Assembly: GCA_010672785.1 (NCBI GenBank) | Contig: JAAHFX010000011.1 | Span: forward strand, 27,246 to 91,245 | Source of the DNA: Sphaerospermopsis sp. SIO1G1 | Lineage (GTDB): Bacteria; Cyanobacteriota; Cyanobacteriia; Cyanobacteriales; Nostocaceae | Direction of reading: 5' to 3' | Length of the DNA stretch: 64,000 nt | Shown here: positions 51,827-60,670 of the stretch, piece after piece | How the letters are laid out: each line of letters starts with the position of its first letter | Position numbering within the stretch: position 1 is the stretch's first letter | Position numbers and translations under genes: made by a program | The notes under the pieces: model-generated | Seen by the model: only the letters and a program-made list of their open reading frames with translations | Told to the model about the DNA's origin: nothing | The model's database searches: none

Positions 51827-54043
51827 ATGGTCAAGGCAATTGGTATTGATTTAGGGACTACTAACTCTGTTGCTGCGTTTAAGTTAGTAGAAGTGGAAGT
51901 TGTCACAGCTAATGATAACACCCCTCCAGATCGAAAATTGACGCGCTCTGTAGTTGCTGAGAATGAAGGTCAGTTTTTGGTAGGGGAACAAGCTTATAAT
52001 CAGTTACGCCATGATCCAGAAAACGTAATTATCTCCATTAAACGTTTGATGGGTAGGGGTTTTGGGGATGTGGCAGTACAAAAACAAAAATCGGAATTTG
52101 ATTATAAAATAGGACTTCCTAGTCAAGGTACAGATAATAGTTTGGCGGTGTGGTTGGGGGAAGAAGAATATCAACCGGAGGATATTTCCGCAGAAATTCT
52201 CAAAAAAGTAGTGCATAATGCCCAAAATTATTGTCGGGAAATTGGCCAGAGTGGGGAAGTTGTTGAGCAAGTGGTAATTACCATACCTGCGTATTTTAAT
52301 GATAAACAACGCTATGCAACCCGAACTGCTGCATTAAAAGCAGGATTAACTCCGCTAGAGTTATTACCAGAACCCACTGCTGCCGCCATATCCTACGGTT
52401 TTTCACCAGATAGTGATGATGTCAAAACCATTTTAGTTTACGATTTTGGTGGTGGAACTTTTGATGCTTCAGTAATTACCGCTGGTGGCAAATCATTTAT
52501 TGAGCAGGGGAAAGCTGGTGATTTATGGTTAGGTGGTGACGATATTGACTCACGTTTAATTCAATTTTTTAAAGAGCAAGTTAGTCAAAAGGAAAACATT
52601 GTAGATATTGAGAATTTAATTGCTCAAACTCCCTATTATCAACAGTTGCGTTTTCATGCAGATTTAAAAATTGCTGTAGAAAGGGCAAAAGTAGAATTAA
52701 CTGAAGATACAGTTACCAGAATTATTCCCGGTACTCAGTTATTAGATGATTTAGGAATAGCTATCCCCTTAGACGTGGAAATTACCAGAGAGCAGTTTGA
52801 AAATATTATTGATGATTTAGTAGAGCGATCGCTACAAATTTGTCATCAAGCTTTAGAGTATGCAGAATACAGTTTAGATATGCTTGATATAGTTCTTTTA
52901 GTTGGAGGCTCATCTCAAATTCCCATAGTCCAAAATAAACTTAAGCAAGCATTTGGTGAGCAAAAAGTAGTCCTCCATCCCCAACCGATGTACGCAGTAG
53001 CCGAAGGTGCAGCAATTGTTGCAGCTGGGCAAACAGATAAAGTGACAACAGTATCTCGTGATTATTTTATTGAATTAGCCGACGGCCCATATAAAGTAAT
53101 TAATCAAGGTGATATTTTACCTGTTCAGACACCGATATATACTTTTAAAACAGTAGTAGAAGGGCAAAGACTGATTCATTTTCAATTTTTTAGCCCTGAT
53201 CAAGTGAAAGAAAAATTAGACGGTACTACCCATCATGAAAGAATCGGGGAAATGTGGTTAGGTTTAGATCAAAAATATCCAGTCGGAACAGAATTTCAAG
53301 TGAATTTAGAGCTAGATGAACAAAATAATGATTTACGGATGACAGCAACTTTGAAAAATGATCCATCCGTGAGAGTGAGTTGTGTATTTTCCCGTGGCCG
53401 TGCAGATGAAAAAATATATCAGGAATTAGAAAACGGAATTAAAGAACTTAATGATCAAAGTTTAACAGCTTATGGTGTAGAAGAAGCTTTAAAATTGGCT
53501 GTTCCAGTAGTCAAATCAGCTAACCAAATTATTAATCCTATTACTGGGGAAGAAAATCAGGATGTAATGATACAAGCTCAGGAAAATCTCCAAAAATTCC
53601 GAGTAAATATGTCCTCAGAAAGACTCGAAGCTGAATCCTTAGTGGGAGAATGCGATCGCATTCTCAAACTTTGTCAGTTTATGATTCTCAAACCCCAACA
53701 AGAAAAATTACAACAACTTAGTCAAGAATTGCAATCTGCTATTGATGACAATAATCCGGCTGGGATGAAATTCTATAGCGAAGAAACTAGACAAGAAATG
53801 ATAAGACTACCAGAAGAAGTACAAGTAGTGCAAGCTTGTATCATTGCCATTCAACAAGCTAAAGTAATAGCACCTACTCAAGCTAATGCAATGTCTGATA
53901 AACTTTCTCGATTATTAATGGCCATGAACAATGGAGATGTCAAAGAAGCAGAAAGATTATTACCAGAATTACAACCAGAAGTAGAACATTGGTTGAATCA
54001 AGAAATACCTACAAATAATATTGTTACTGGTTTAAAAAGATGA
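51827..54043 (+). CDS. Atypical Hsp70 (DnaK-like) chaperone
   Basis: The 738-residue protein has a complete Hsp70 ATPase domain: GIDLGTTNSVAAF, ITIPAYFNDKQRYATR, LLPEPTAAAISYGF, VYDFGGGTFDASV, and VLLVGGSSQIPIVQ. Where normal DnaK has the hydrophobic linker DVLLLDVTPL, this protein reads AGQTDKVTTVSRDYFIEL, so coupling between ATPase and substrate domain is probably different. It is about 100 residues longer than DnaK, with a divergent C-terminal lid-like helical region (about 540-738). Its stop overlaps the next gene's start (ATGA). It is not the housekeeping DnaK, but a paralogue in a dedicated chaperone cluster. Length and linker are seen; the special role is inferred. Confidence 0.9.
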   Translation: MVKAIGIDLGTTNSVAAFKLVEVEVVTANDNTPPDRKLTRSVVAENEGQFLVGEQAYNQLRHDPENVIISIKRLMGRGFGDVAVQKQKSEFDYKIGLPSQGTDNSLAVWLGEEEYQPEDISAEILKKVVHNAQNYCREIGQSGEVVEQVVITIPAYFNDKQRYATRTAALKAGLTPLELLPEPTAAAISYGFSPDSDDVKTILVYDFGGGTFDASVITAGGKSFIEQGKAGDLWLGGDDIDSRLIQFFKEQVSQKENIVDIENLIAQTPYYQQLRFHADLKIAVERAKVELTEDTVTRIIPGTQLLDDLGIAIPLDVEITREQFENIIDDLVERSLQICHQALEYAEYSLDMLDIVLLVGGSSQIPIVQNKLKQAFGEQKVVLHPQPMYAVAEGAAIVAAGQTDKVTTVSRDYFIELADGPYKVINQGDILPVQTPIYTFKTVVEGQRLIHFQFFSPDQVKEKLDGTTHHERIGEMWLGLDQKYPVGTEFQVNLELDEQNNDLRMTATLKNDPSVRVSCVFSRGRADEKIYQELENGIKELNDQSLTAYGVEEALKLAVPVVKSANQIINPITGEENQDVMIQAQENLQKFRVNMSSERLEAESLVGECDRILKLCQFMILKPQQEKLQQLSQELQSAIDDNNPAGMKFYSEETRQEMIRLPEEVQVVQACIIAIQQAKVIAPTQANAMSDKLSRLLMAMNNGDVKEAERLLPELQPEVEHWLNQEIPTNNIVTGLKR

Positions 54044-54546
54044 ATATAAAAATTGATTGTCCCGTTTGTGGTTACAAAGATATAGAAGGAAAACATTGCC
54101 CTAATTGTGAAACAGATTTATCTTTAATTCGTAGTCTTCAAGAATTGCCAACTGTTAAAAAACTGTCTCCTCTGCAAAGAATGAGTAGTTGGACTTTAGC
54201 ACTAGCTTTATCAATGTTATTGATAGGTATTGGATTTGGTGTATTGAGCAGTTTTCTGTTGATGGAAAATCAGTATGCTTCTAATATGTTTACCAGTAAT
54301 TCTACTATAGTTGTCAATCAAGAATTAGTGACAGAGGCACAAGAAAAAAATCAAAATATAGATAATAATACATATACAGTCAGAAAGGGAGATAATTTAG
54401 GTGTAATTGCTGAAAAAGTATGTGGTAGAGCTAGTGCTTGGAGGTTAATAGCAGCAGCTAATCCTCGCTTAGAACAGCGTCGCAACTACTTCATTAAAAT
54501 AGGAGAAAAATTAAAAATTCCCAACTGTCAGGAGAAAATCCAATGA
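54040..54546 (+). CDS. Zinc-ribbon, single membrane helix, LysM protein
   Basis: The 168-residue protein has three parts: an N-terminal zinc ribbon (C7, C10, C20, C23 in CPVCGYKDIEGKHCPNC), one transmembrane helix (about 51-75), and a C-terminal LysM domain (about 111-162, YTVRKGDNLGVIAEKVCGRASAWRLI). The topology would place the zinc ribbon in the cytosol next to the Hsp70 and the LysM in the periplasm, able to bind peptidoglycan. It is coupled on both sides: its ATG overlaps the Hsp70 stop and its stop overlaps the TPR gene start, each by 4 bp. It may anchor the chaperone system to the cell wall. Function inferred from domain order. Confidence 0.85.
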   Translation: MNIKIDCPVCGYKDIEGKHCPNCETDLSLIRSLQELPTVKKLSPLQRMSSWTLALALSMLLIGIGFGVLSSFLLMENQYASNMFTSNSTIVVNQELVTEAQEKNQNIDNNTYTVRKGDNLGVIAEKVCGRASAWRLIAAANPRLEQRRNYFIKIGEKLKIPNCQEKIQ

Positions 54547-56969
54547 ATATTGATAGTTTGAAGGAAGCTAGTCAAACATCTCAACAACTAGCACAACAAC
54601 AAAAATTCAGAGAAGCAGTTGAAAATGCAGAAACAGCATTAAATCAGTGGTACACAACACCAAGTTTATGGACAAAAATAGTCAGCAAGTTTGGTGCTAC
54701 TAATTTAATTCATAGTTTAGAACAACAAGTAGTAGAATGGCGCACTCAAATTGAAAAAGCTGATAAATTAATTAATCAAGCAGAATTAATCTTAAATCAA
54801 GATACTGGTGATCCTTTCAATATTACATCTATTACCAGTGCGATCGCCATATATCATCTTGCTAGACAAGTAATTTTTGAGCCAAAAATATCGGAATTAA
54901 TTACCCAATATCAACAAGAAGTAGCACAAAGACAAAAGTTTCAATCATTAGTCAAACAAGCTCAAACCCAAGCCAAAAATTACTTTTTAAAAAGTGCTAT
55001 TTCTATTTATAAAGAAGCTAGTTATTTATATAATCATGAGCATTTGAACGATACTATATCTGATATTCAATGTCAAGTTTATCAAGAAGATAATTATCAC
55101 TCGGCTTTAGAAAAAGCCAGAAATGCTGAAGGTGAAAATAAACTAAAATTCGCTATCTCTATCTTAGAAGAAGCTTTAGTGAGTTTTCCTCGTAGTGATG
55201 GATTTAATTTACTCAAAAAGTTGAAAATAAGAGTTAAAGGTAAAGAGATATTTGCTCATGGTTTAGTAGCAGAAAAGAAGGGTAACTTTTCTAGCGCAAA
55301 ATCCTGTTATGAACAAGCACAATCTTTGATATCAAACCCTTCCGACTGTCAAATTCGCTTGGGTATACTAGCGATTAAACAGCAAAATTGGGAAAATGCA
55401 CAATCTTATTTACATAATTTACCAGGACAACAAGCTAATTATTTGAGAGGATTTATCTTTGCTCAACAAGGTGATTTACAATCTGCATATCAGGAATGGG
55501 AAAAAATTTCTCATCCTTTAGTAGCTAAACAAAAGGAAATCCTTGCTCACATTTATCAACAGCAAAATCTGATCCATATCCAGGAAATAGAAAATCTAGT
55601 TACAGAAGCAGATTTCACCGCAGCGAGAAATACAAGTAAGCAATTGCTACAAACATTTCCATCTCATTCCTGGATAGAAAATAACCTCAAAAAATATATT
55701 GAACCTACTATAGAAAAATCAATTTGGCAAAGCTATGACTGGGCAAAAATATTTGATTATACCCAGGAAAACTGGATCAAAAATCCTAATATAGATACTT
55801 TACATAACTGGGTAGTAGCTAATTATTACTACTCTCAAACAAATCCCGAAAAATTAGATATCCTGATTATAGCTTTATCCACTGCTTTAGCTAATTTAAC
55901 TATGGATAATAGTTTAAAAAATTTACCTTGGCTGCAAGATCAAAAAGTTGATTTTACTACTTTATCTGTCAATTTAAAACTTCGCTTAGAGGCAGCAATT
56001 GATCAAGTAAAAAATACAGACATAGAAACTTATTTTAGCTTACGTGATTACTATCGTCGTGAGTCAGTTGCACTAAAATTTATGGGTGAACCATCTCACT
56101 CAGGAATGCAAGTGAATAATCTGTTTATTACTCCTGGTTGCTATGATCATTTTTCCCAACAATGGCAAACTTTATTAACTGATAATATACCCAATGATTG
56201 TATAACCTTGCGCTCTCTTTATACTCCTTGGGGTTTAGCTGTAGCTGCTTGTTTAGAAGGAGATAGTCAACGTGGGATTAAAATTAAACCCAAACATGAA
56301 CCTACTCATAAAAGTGAAATTTTTGCCGATCAAATTCTCAACTACTATGAAGGTTGCTATCATCTGCAACAACAAAGATGGCATTTAGCAATGAAACCTT
56401 TACAATCTATTCAAGCAGAAATTATTTATCATCCAGATTGGCAAGAAAAAATAGCAAGATTACTAAATCTACAACGTCAAGGAATTTTAGAATTTAATGA
56501 ACATCTAGAATTTGCTAACTTTTGCTATGAAATTTTACCAAAAAATTTATTTGTAAAAAGTTACTACACTGAATATAAAGCAGAAGAAATTAGACAAAAA
56601 ATAGTTAATGATCAAATCTCACTCAATCAATCTCTAGAAAAACTGCAAGAATTACAAGTGATTGATCGTCATAATCCTGTAGTTCTTGATATGATAGACA
56701 ATGTGGAACTTTCCCAGGAAATAAAAGAAATTAATCGCTTATTTCACGTCCATCAATATGAAGCTATGCTCAAAAAAGCAAAACTATCTAAACGGGATCG
56801 AGTCCGCTATATTGTAGCTGAATTTTTTCTGAATTTAATTATTAAAGGAGTTCAAGAAAATCGTTTACATGATCAAGAATTAATTTTACAGTTAGGTACT
56901 TGGGCTTATGAAATTTGTCCCCATGAACCAGCTTTTCAAGAAATTTACCGGAGTTTAAAACTATGTTGA
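54543..56969 (+). CDS. Large TPR-like helical-repeat protein
   Basis: The 808-residue protein is almost all helical with repeated TPR-like pairs, for example QQLAQQQKFREAVENAETAL near the N-terminus, AEKKGNFSSAKSCYEQAQSLI near residue 245, and QQLRWHLAMKPLQSI-like segments in the last third. No catalytic motif, signal or membrane segment is seen. It is translationally coupled to the zinc-ribbon/LysM gene by a 4-bp overlap, so it is made in the same complex. It probably serves as a scaffold or client-recruiting partner of the Hsp70. It is not recognised by me as a named family. Confidence 0.82.
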   Translation: MNIDSLKEASQTSQQLAQQQKFREAVENAETALNQWYTTPSLWTKIVSKFGATNLIHSLEQQVVEWRTQIEKADKLINQAELILNQDTGDPFNITSITSAIAIYHLARQVIFEPKISELITQYQQEVAQRQKFQSLVKQAQTQAKNYFLKSAISIYKEASYLYNHEHLNDTISDIQCQVYQEDNYHSALEKARNAEGENKLKFAISILEEALVSFPRSDGFNLLKKLKIRVKGKEIFAHGLVAEKKGNFSSAKSCYEQAQSLISNPSDCQIRLGILAIKQQNWENAQSYLHNLPGQQANYLRGFIFAQQGDLQSAYQEWEKISHPLVAKQKEILAHIYQQQNLIHIQEIENLVTEADFTAARNTSKQLLQTFPSHSWIENNLKKYIEPTIEKSIWQSYDWAKIFDYTQENWIKNPNIDTLHNWVVANYYYSQTNPEKLDILIIALSTALANLTMDNSLKNLPWLQDQKVDFTTLSVNLKLRLEAAIDQVKNTDIETYFSLRDYYRRESVALKFMGEPSHSGMQVNNLFITPGCYDHFSQQWQTLLTDNIPNDCITLRSLYTPWGLAVAACLEGDSQRGIKIKPKHEPTHKSEIFADQILNYYEGCYHLQQQRWHLAMKPLQSIQAEIIYHPDWQEKIARLLNLQRQGILEFNEHLEFANFCYEILPKNLFVKSYYTEYKAEEIRQKIVNDQISLNQSLEKLQELQVIDRHNPVVLDMIDNVELSQEIKEINRLFHVHQYEAMLKKAKLSKRDRVRYIVAEFFLNLIIKGVQENRLHDQELILQLGTWAYEICPHEPAFQEIYRSLKLC

Positions 56970-57042
56970 GCAGTTAACAGTTAACAGTTATCAGTTATCA
57001 TTTATCATTTATCATTTATCAGTTAACAGTTATCAGTTATCA
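56970..57042. repeat. Heptamer repeat tract (AACAGTT, ATCAGTT, ATCATTT)
   Basis: About ten seven-base units that begin 1 bp after the TPR gene's stop and take up part of the 210-bp gap inside the chaperone cluster. Confidence 0.9.
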
Positions 57043-57179
57043 TTACCTCTAGATAAAGTAAGAGGATTGAAATAGGCAATATTCTCTTTTTTTTATCTCC
57101 TGAAAATGGTAATATTTAGGTCACAATTTTCCTTTCAAATAACTAAAAATAAAAATTAAAATTCAGGAAAAACTAACCG

Positions 57180-57779
57180 ATGAAACAAAATCCCTATGAT
57201 ATTTTAGGCTTATCTCAATTAGCATCAAAAGCAGAAATTGCTCAAGCTGTCGCTTTAGCTATTAAAGAGAAAAAGCACCCAATAGATGCAATCGCTAAAG
57301 CACAAAAAAGTTTAATCAAAACGGAAGAGAGAATTATTGCTGATTATTTACGTCCAATTTTACCTCCCATTGAAGAATTTCAGTGGAGTCAATTACCCGC
57401 TTCGGAGCAGTCAACCTCTTCCTTAACTTTATTATCAGAATTTGATGGTTTAGATCAAGCGATCGCACAAGCTCTCCAACAACAGCAACAAGAAAGAGAA
57501 ACCTTACCACTAAACCTATCCGAATTGTTTAGTGCTGGAGTAACAGCTTGTAAAGAAGGACGTTACCCAAAAGCGATAAAATATTTAGAAGACTACCGTG
57601 AAGCTTGTACCGAAACCCATAGCCAAAATTATCTCAAAGCCACCATCTGTTTAATTAAAGCTTACCAAATGGGCGGACAATTACACAGAGCTATCACTCT
57701 TTGTAAATCTTTAATTAATCATAGTCATCCTCAAGTAAATACTTGGGCTAACAAAATTTTAGCTATCTTATCTAAGTAA
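57180..57779 (+). CDS. Protein with degenerate J-like N-terminus and TPR-like C-terminus
   Basis: The 199-residue protein opens NPYDILGLSQLASKAEIAQA, the way J domains begin (YxxLGL plus helix I/II), and helix II is followed by KKHPIDAIAKAQKSL, where the J-domain HPD is HPI (33-35) with the Asp one residue late. A normal HPD is needed to stimulate Hsp70 ATPase, so this protein may bind the Hsp70 without activating it. The last 90 residues have TPR-like pairs (LFSAGVTACKEGRYPKAIKYLEDY). The GrpE-like gene follows after 10 bp. Whether it is a J-like or only a resembling helical hairpin needs structure prediction. Confidence 0.72.
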   Translation: MKQNPYDILGLSQLASKAEIAQAVALAIKEKKHPIDAIAKAQKSLIKTEERIIADYLRPILPPIEEFQWSQLPASEQSTSSLTLLSEFDGLDQAIAQALQQQQQERETLPLNLSELFSAGVTACKEGRYPKAIKYLEDYREACTETHSQNYLKATICLIKAYQMGGQLHRAITLCKSLINHSHPQVNTWANKILAILSK

Positions 57780-57789
57780 CTATAACACC

Positions 57790-58365
57790 GTGTCTGAATT
57801 AAACTCAAGCTATATAATTAGCCCAGAAATGCGTGCTTTACTCATGCAGCAAATTGGCGAAATGAAAAAAGAGAATGTTCAATTACAACAGTCTTTAAGA
57901 GAACAAAAAATTCAAAATACTTCCCAAACAGAGGACTTATTTTTAGAGCTTTTAGAAGTAGCTGATGCACTAGAAGCATTACTACTATACTTAGAAAATA
58001 ACTCCCAACCTAGTTCAGAATTTATTCAACGCTTACCTCGTTCTGTAGCAGCTGTTAATCGCAAATTTTTGAATGTTTTAGGAAAACGTCAATTACAACC
58101 AATTCAATTAACAAGTCAAGAACCAGATTTCAATCTTTGTCGTGTAGTGGATCAAGAAGAAACATCTGATGTACCAGATCAAACAATTACGAAAGTAGTC
58201 CGTCGTGGTTTTCGCTGGGGTGATAAAATTCTCCGCCCTACAGAGGTAATTACAGCTAAAGCTAAATCTCCTACTCCTGAAGATAGTGATGATAGTGATG
58301 ATAATAATGATAATATTAATCAAACTTTAAATCAAAATACAGAAGAAATAAAAATACAGGAGTAG
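57790..58365 (+). CDS. GrpE-like nucleotide exchange factor
   Basis: The 191-residue protein starts with GTG at 57790. It has a coiled-coil-like N-terminal helix (LLMQQIGEMKKENVQLQQSL), a middle LFLELLEVADALEALL and a GrpE-type beta C-terminal domain, VVRRGFRWGDKILRPTEVITAKA, that matches the conserved end of GrpE. It carries an acidic, Asn/Asp-rich tail (EDSDDSDDNNDN). It differs from canonical GrpE by lacking the typical G-x-x-F-x-P-x-x-H-E-A block, which here is PDFNLCRVVDQEE. It probably releases ADP from the Hsp70 of the same cluster. Confidence is good for the family and modest for activity. Confidence 0.8.
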   Translation: MSELNSSYIISPEMRALLMQQIGEMKKENVQLQQSLREQKIQNTSQTEDLFLELLEVADALEALLLYLENNSQPSSEFIQRLPRSVAAVNRKFLNVLGKRQLQPIQLTSQEPDFNLCRVVDQEETSDVPDQTITKVVRRGFRWGDKILRPTEVITAKAKSPTPEDSDDSDDNNDNINQTLNQNTEEIKIQE

Positions 58366-58750
58366 TCTGCATAGAGCAAATAATTTCAGTCATGAGTAGT
58401 TTATGGATATCATAATTTTCTCATCAGCTAGGCAACAGGCAATAGTTTCGGATATCTGTTAGCCATAAAATTTTTGATAGTTGAAAGTTCAAATGCACAA
58501 TTTTAAGACTTATCAAAAGCAAAAATATTGCACTTTTTGACATTAAAAACAGCTAAAATATTTAGGGCTTGCTGAATAAATATAAAAACATTACAGGTAG
58601 AAAATTTTAGGCAATTTGAAATTAAAAAGTGCCAGAGATTTGAGGAGTAATGCTTGAAAACTGTTCCCTGTTCCCTGTTCCCTAATCTTGCTTTCATATC
58701 TATTCAGCAAGGCCAAAATAGTGCAAATTTTACAGTGATGGCAAAATTCT
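58366..58750. other. Intergenic region with a complete small element
   Basis: The 385-bp gap between the GrpE-like gene and lepB contains the element at 58563-58715; the remaining flanks are AT-rich. A 64-codon open frame across the element is an artefact. Confidence 0.6.
58563..58715. mobile_element. Small inverted-repeat element with TAGGGCTTGCTGAATA ends
   Basis: A 153-bp non-coding unit bounded by TAGGGCTTGCTGAATA (58563-58578) and TATTCAGCAAGGCC (58701-58714), an imperfect inverted repeat. Its inside (AACATTACAGGT, AATTTTAGGCAATTTGAAATT, then GTTCCCT heptamers) matches the element at 32816-33031 in reverse orientation. Confidence 0.75.
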
Positions 58751-59356
58751 ATGAATGATCCAAAAAATAATATTCAAGAGAGTGATAAGTCTCAAACAAA
58801 TAACGCCCAAAAAAAACATAAAACTTCAACAAAATGGCGTGATTGGCAGGAAAATATTAGTTTAATTGCGATCGCCTTGGGTTTAGCCTTCCTGATCAGA
58901 ACATTTATTGCTGAACCCCGATTAATTCCCTCAGAATCAATGTACCCGACTTTACACATCGGCGATCGCCTAGTAGTGGAAAAAATATCTTACCATTTCC
59001 AATCACCCAAAAACGGTGACATCGTTGTTTTTCGTACACCACCAACACTAGAACGTCGTGGGTATGATCAGAATCAGGCATTCATTAAACGAGTAATTGC
59101 TACACCAGGACAAACCATTAGTGTAATTAAAGGCAAAGTTTACATCAACAACAAACCCATACCGGAAGACTACATAGCTGAACCAGCAAATCAACCATTT
59201 TCACCTGTAGAAGTACCCACAGATCAACTTTTTGTGATGGGAGACAACCGTAATGATAGTAATGATTCCCGTTACTGGGGTTTCTTACCTAGCGACAATA
59301 TCATTGGTCGTGCTAAATTTCGTTTTTGGCCTTTAGATCGTATTGGCTTAATTTAA
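58751..59356 (+). CDS. lepB: Signal peptidase I
   Basis: The 201-residue type I signal peptidase has an N-terminal membrane helix (about 35-53), the catalytic Ser in PSESMYPTL (S63) and the Lys in FIKRVIATPG (K113), and the box VMGDNRNDSNDSRYWGFLP. It cuts signal peptides from exported and lumenal proteins at the outer membrane face of the plasma or thylakoid membrane. The N-terminal 30 residues are hydrophilic and Lys/Asn/Gln-rich. It is placed between the chaperone cluster and two convergent small genes. Confidence 0.95.
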   Translation: MNDPKNNIQESDKSQTNNAQKKHKTSTKWRDWQENISLIAIALGLAFLIRTFIAEPRLIPSESMYPTLHIGDRLVVEKISYHFQSPKNGDIVVFRTPPTLERRGYDQNQAFIKRVIATPGQTISVIKGKVYINNKPIPEDYIAEPANQPFSPVEVPTDQLFVMGDNRNDSNDSRYWGFLPSDNIIGRAKFRFWPLDRIGLI

Positions 59357-59373
59357 TTAGCAGCTAATCGCTT

Positions 59374-59916
59374 CTAAAATCGCAAATAATACATCAACTG
59401 GCCGATCACTTCCCCTGAAAGTTGTAGCCGTTGTTGAAAATCAACTAAGTTACGATAAGAACCATTCGCTAACCGATTTTCAATTACGGCTTCGGCTAGA
59501 GATAAATCTATCCCAGGAATTTTGACGAGGGTTTCTATATTAGCTATATTTGGATCTATTTGCATCGTATTACTTAAAGATTCCTCATCATAGTAACTAA
59601 AGTTAAGGAGAGACTTGAGAGGTTCTAATCTTTGAACAGGCACATTTAAAGCCGCAGCAATATCTTCAATACAATAAAACTTGACCCCTGACTTTGATAA
59701 TTCCACCAAAGCACGACCCTGATGAATAGATAATCCCGGTAAGCGTAGCCAATCATCTACAGTTGCTTGGTTGACATCAATACACATACCTAACTGTGCT
59801 GCCATATCAACTTCTGCCGCTGATTGGAGGCGATAATAGGGATCACTTAATAGTTTAGAACGTAACTTTTGTAATTTGAAATTTAGAGGTATCCACTTAT
59901 TCATGAGATTAATCAA
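59374..59916 (-). CDS. Helix-hairpin-helix protein, ComEA-like repeats
   Basis: The 180-residue protein has two HhH modules: VNQATVDDWLRLPGLSIHQGRALVEL (first 20 residues from about 48) and ANIETLVKIPGIDLSLAEAVIENR near residue 125. Such modules bind DNA non-specifically or act in protein interactions. No signal peptide is present, so it is not a normal ComEA. A second start, four codons later (MNKWIPLNF), is also possible. It begins 1 bp after the stop of the TM2-domain gene, so both are in one transcript. Confidence 0.8.
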   Translation of the reverse strand: MINLMNKWIPLNFKLQKLRSKLLSDPYYRLQSAAEVDMAAQLGMCIDVNQATVDDWLRLPGLSIHQGRALVELSKSGVKFYCIEDIAAALNVPVQRLEPLKSLLNFSYYDEESLSNTMQIDPNIANIETLVKIPGIDLSLAEAVIENRLANGSYRNLVDFQQRLQLSGEVIGQLMYYLRF

Positions 59917-59917
59917 A

Positions 59918-60292
59918 TCAAGACATTTGGTCTAACATTTGACGACGTTTTTGTTCAAATTCATACTCAGAAATTAAGCCATCTTGACGTAAAGAATCTA
60001 ACTCACGTAAAGCATTGGCAATAGATTCCACTTGATTATTTACTGATGATGAATCTTGAATCATAGGTTGACCGAGATTAAAATTTCTGTTAAATGCCTC
60101 TTCATCTTGAGCTAAATACCACACACCCTCAATAGCGCTAGCTACTTTGGGAATTGGTGTCAAAGATAACAATACATATACAATTCCCCATAATGGTTGC
60201 CCCAAGTAAAATTTATGTAGACCGGAAATTGTCAGAGTACCAGAAAAAGCTAAAATAGCTGCAATACTTCGGCTTTTACGTTTATTTAACAT
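59918..60292 (-). CDS. TM2 (NINE) domain membrane protein with SHOCT-like tail
   Basis: The 124-residue protein has two membrane segments (about 10-27 and 33-49, in LAFSGTLTISGLHKFYLGQPLWGIVYVLLS) with the TM2 signature GLHKFYLG, then a linker and a short C-terminal LRELDSLRQDGLISEYEFEQKR segment, the SHOCT motif found in many small membrane and secretion-linked proteins. Function unknown. Its stop is 1 bp from the start of the HhH gene. Confidence 0.82.
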   Translation of the reverse strand: MLNKRKSRSIAAILAFSGTLTISGLHKFYLGQPLWGIVYVLLSLTPIPKVASAIEGVWYLAQDEEAFNRNFNLGQPMIQDSSSVNNQVESIANALRELDSLRQDGLISEYEFEQKRRQMLDQMS

Positions 60293-60670
60293 TGTCCTTA
60301 TTCATCTCCAAATGTCATAATCTTAACAATCAAATAGACATAATTGCATCATGATTAGTGCAGTTCAAGATCATAAATCACATATAAACAATCAACGATT
60401 AGCTGGCAAACTATGCACAAAAAATATTTTGCGATTGCAGCCTGAAACGATATCACTTCCAATTTACCCTAACTCTGATATGACTAGAAAGTATAGTAGT
60501 GGATAATACGGATAAAATACAAACAAAGAATGTAACTGACATGGTTAAATACAGTTCTTTAACTTGAGCTACTACATCTGACTGCTGAATCCAGAGCAGT
60601 GCCTCAAAAACCTTATTTAAGCTTGATATGCTGTAATACAGCTTTTGCTCATAGAAAATTAGTATAAAAT
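60293..60670. other. Divergent intergenic region
   Basis: A 378-bp gap between the TM2-domain gene and the J-TPR gene; it holds both promoters. A 74-codon frame on the minus strand starts with GTG inside the neighbour's first codons and has no recognisable product. I see no repeat or RNA gene. Confidence 0.5.

Noticed and set aside
58503..58697. 64-codon frame between the GrpE-like gene and lepB
   Set aside because: Lies over the inverted-repeat element 58563-58715 and has no family resemblance.
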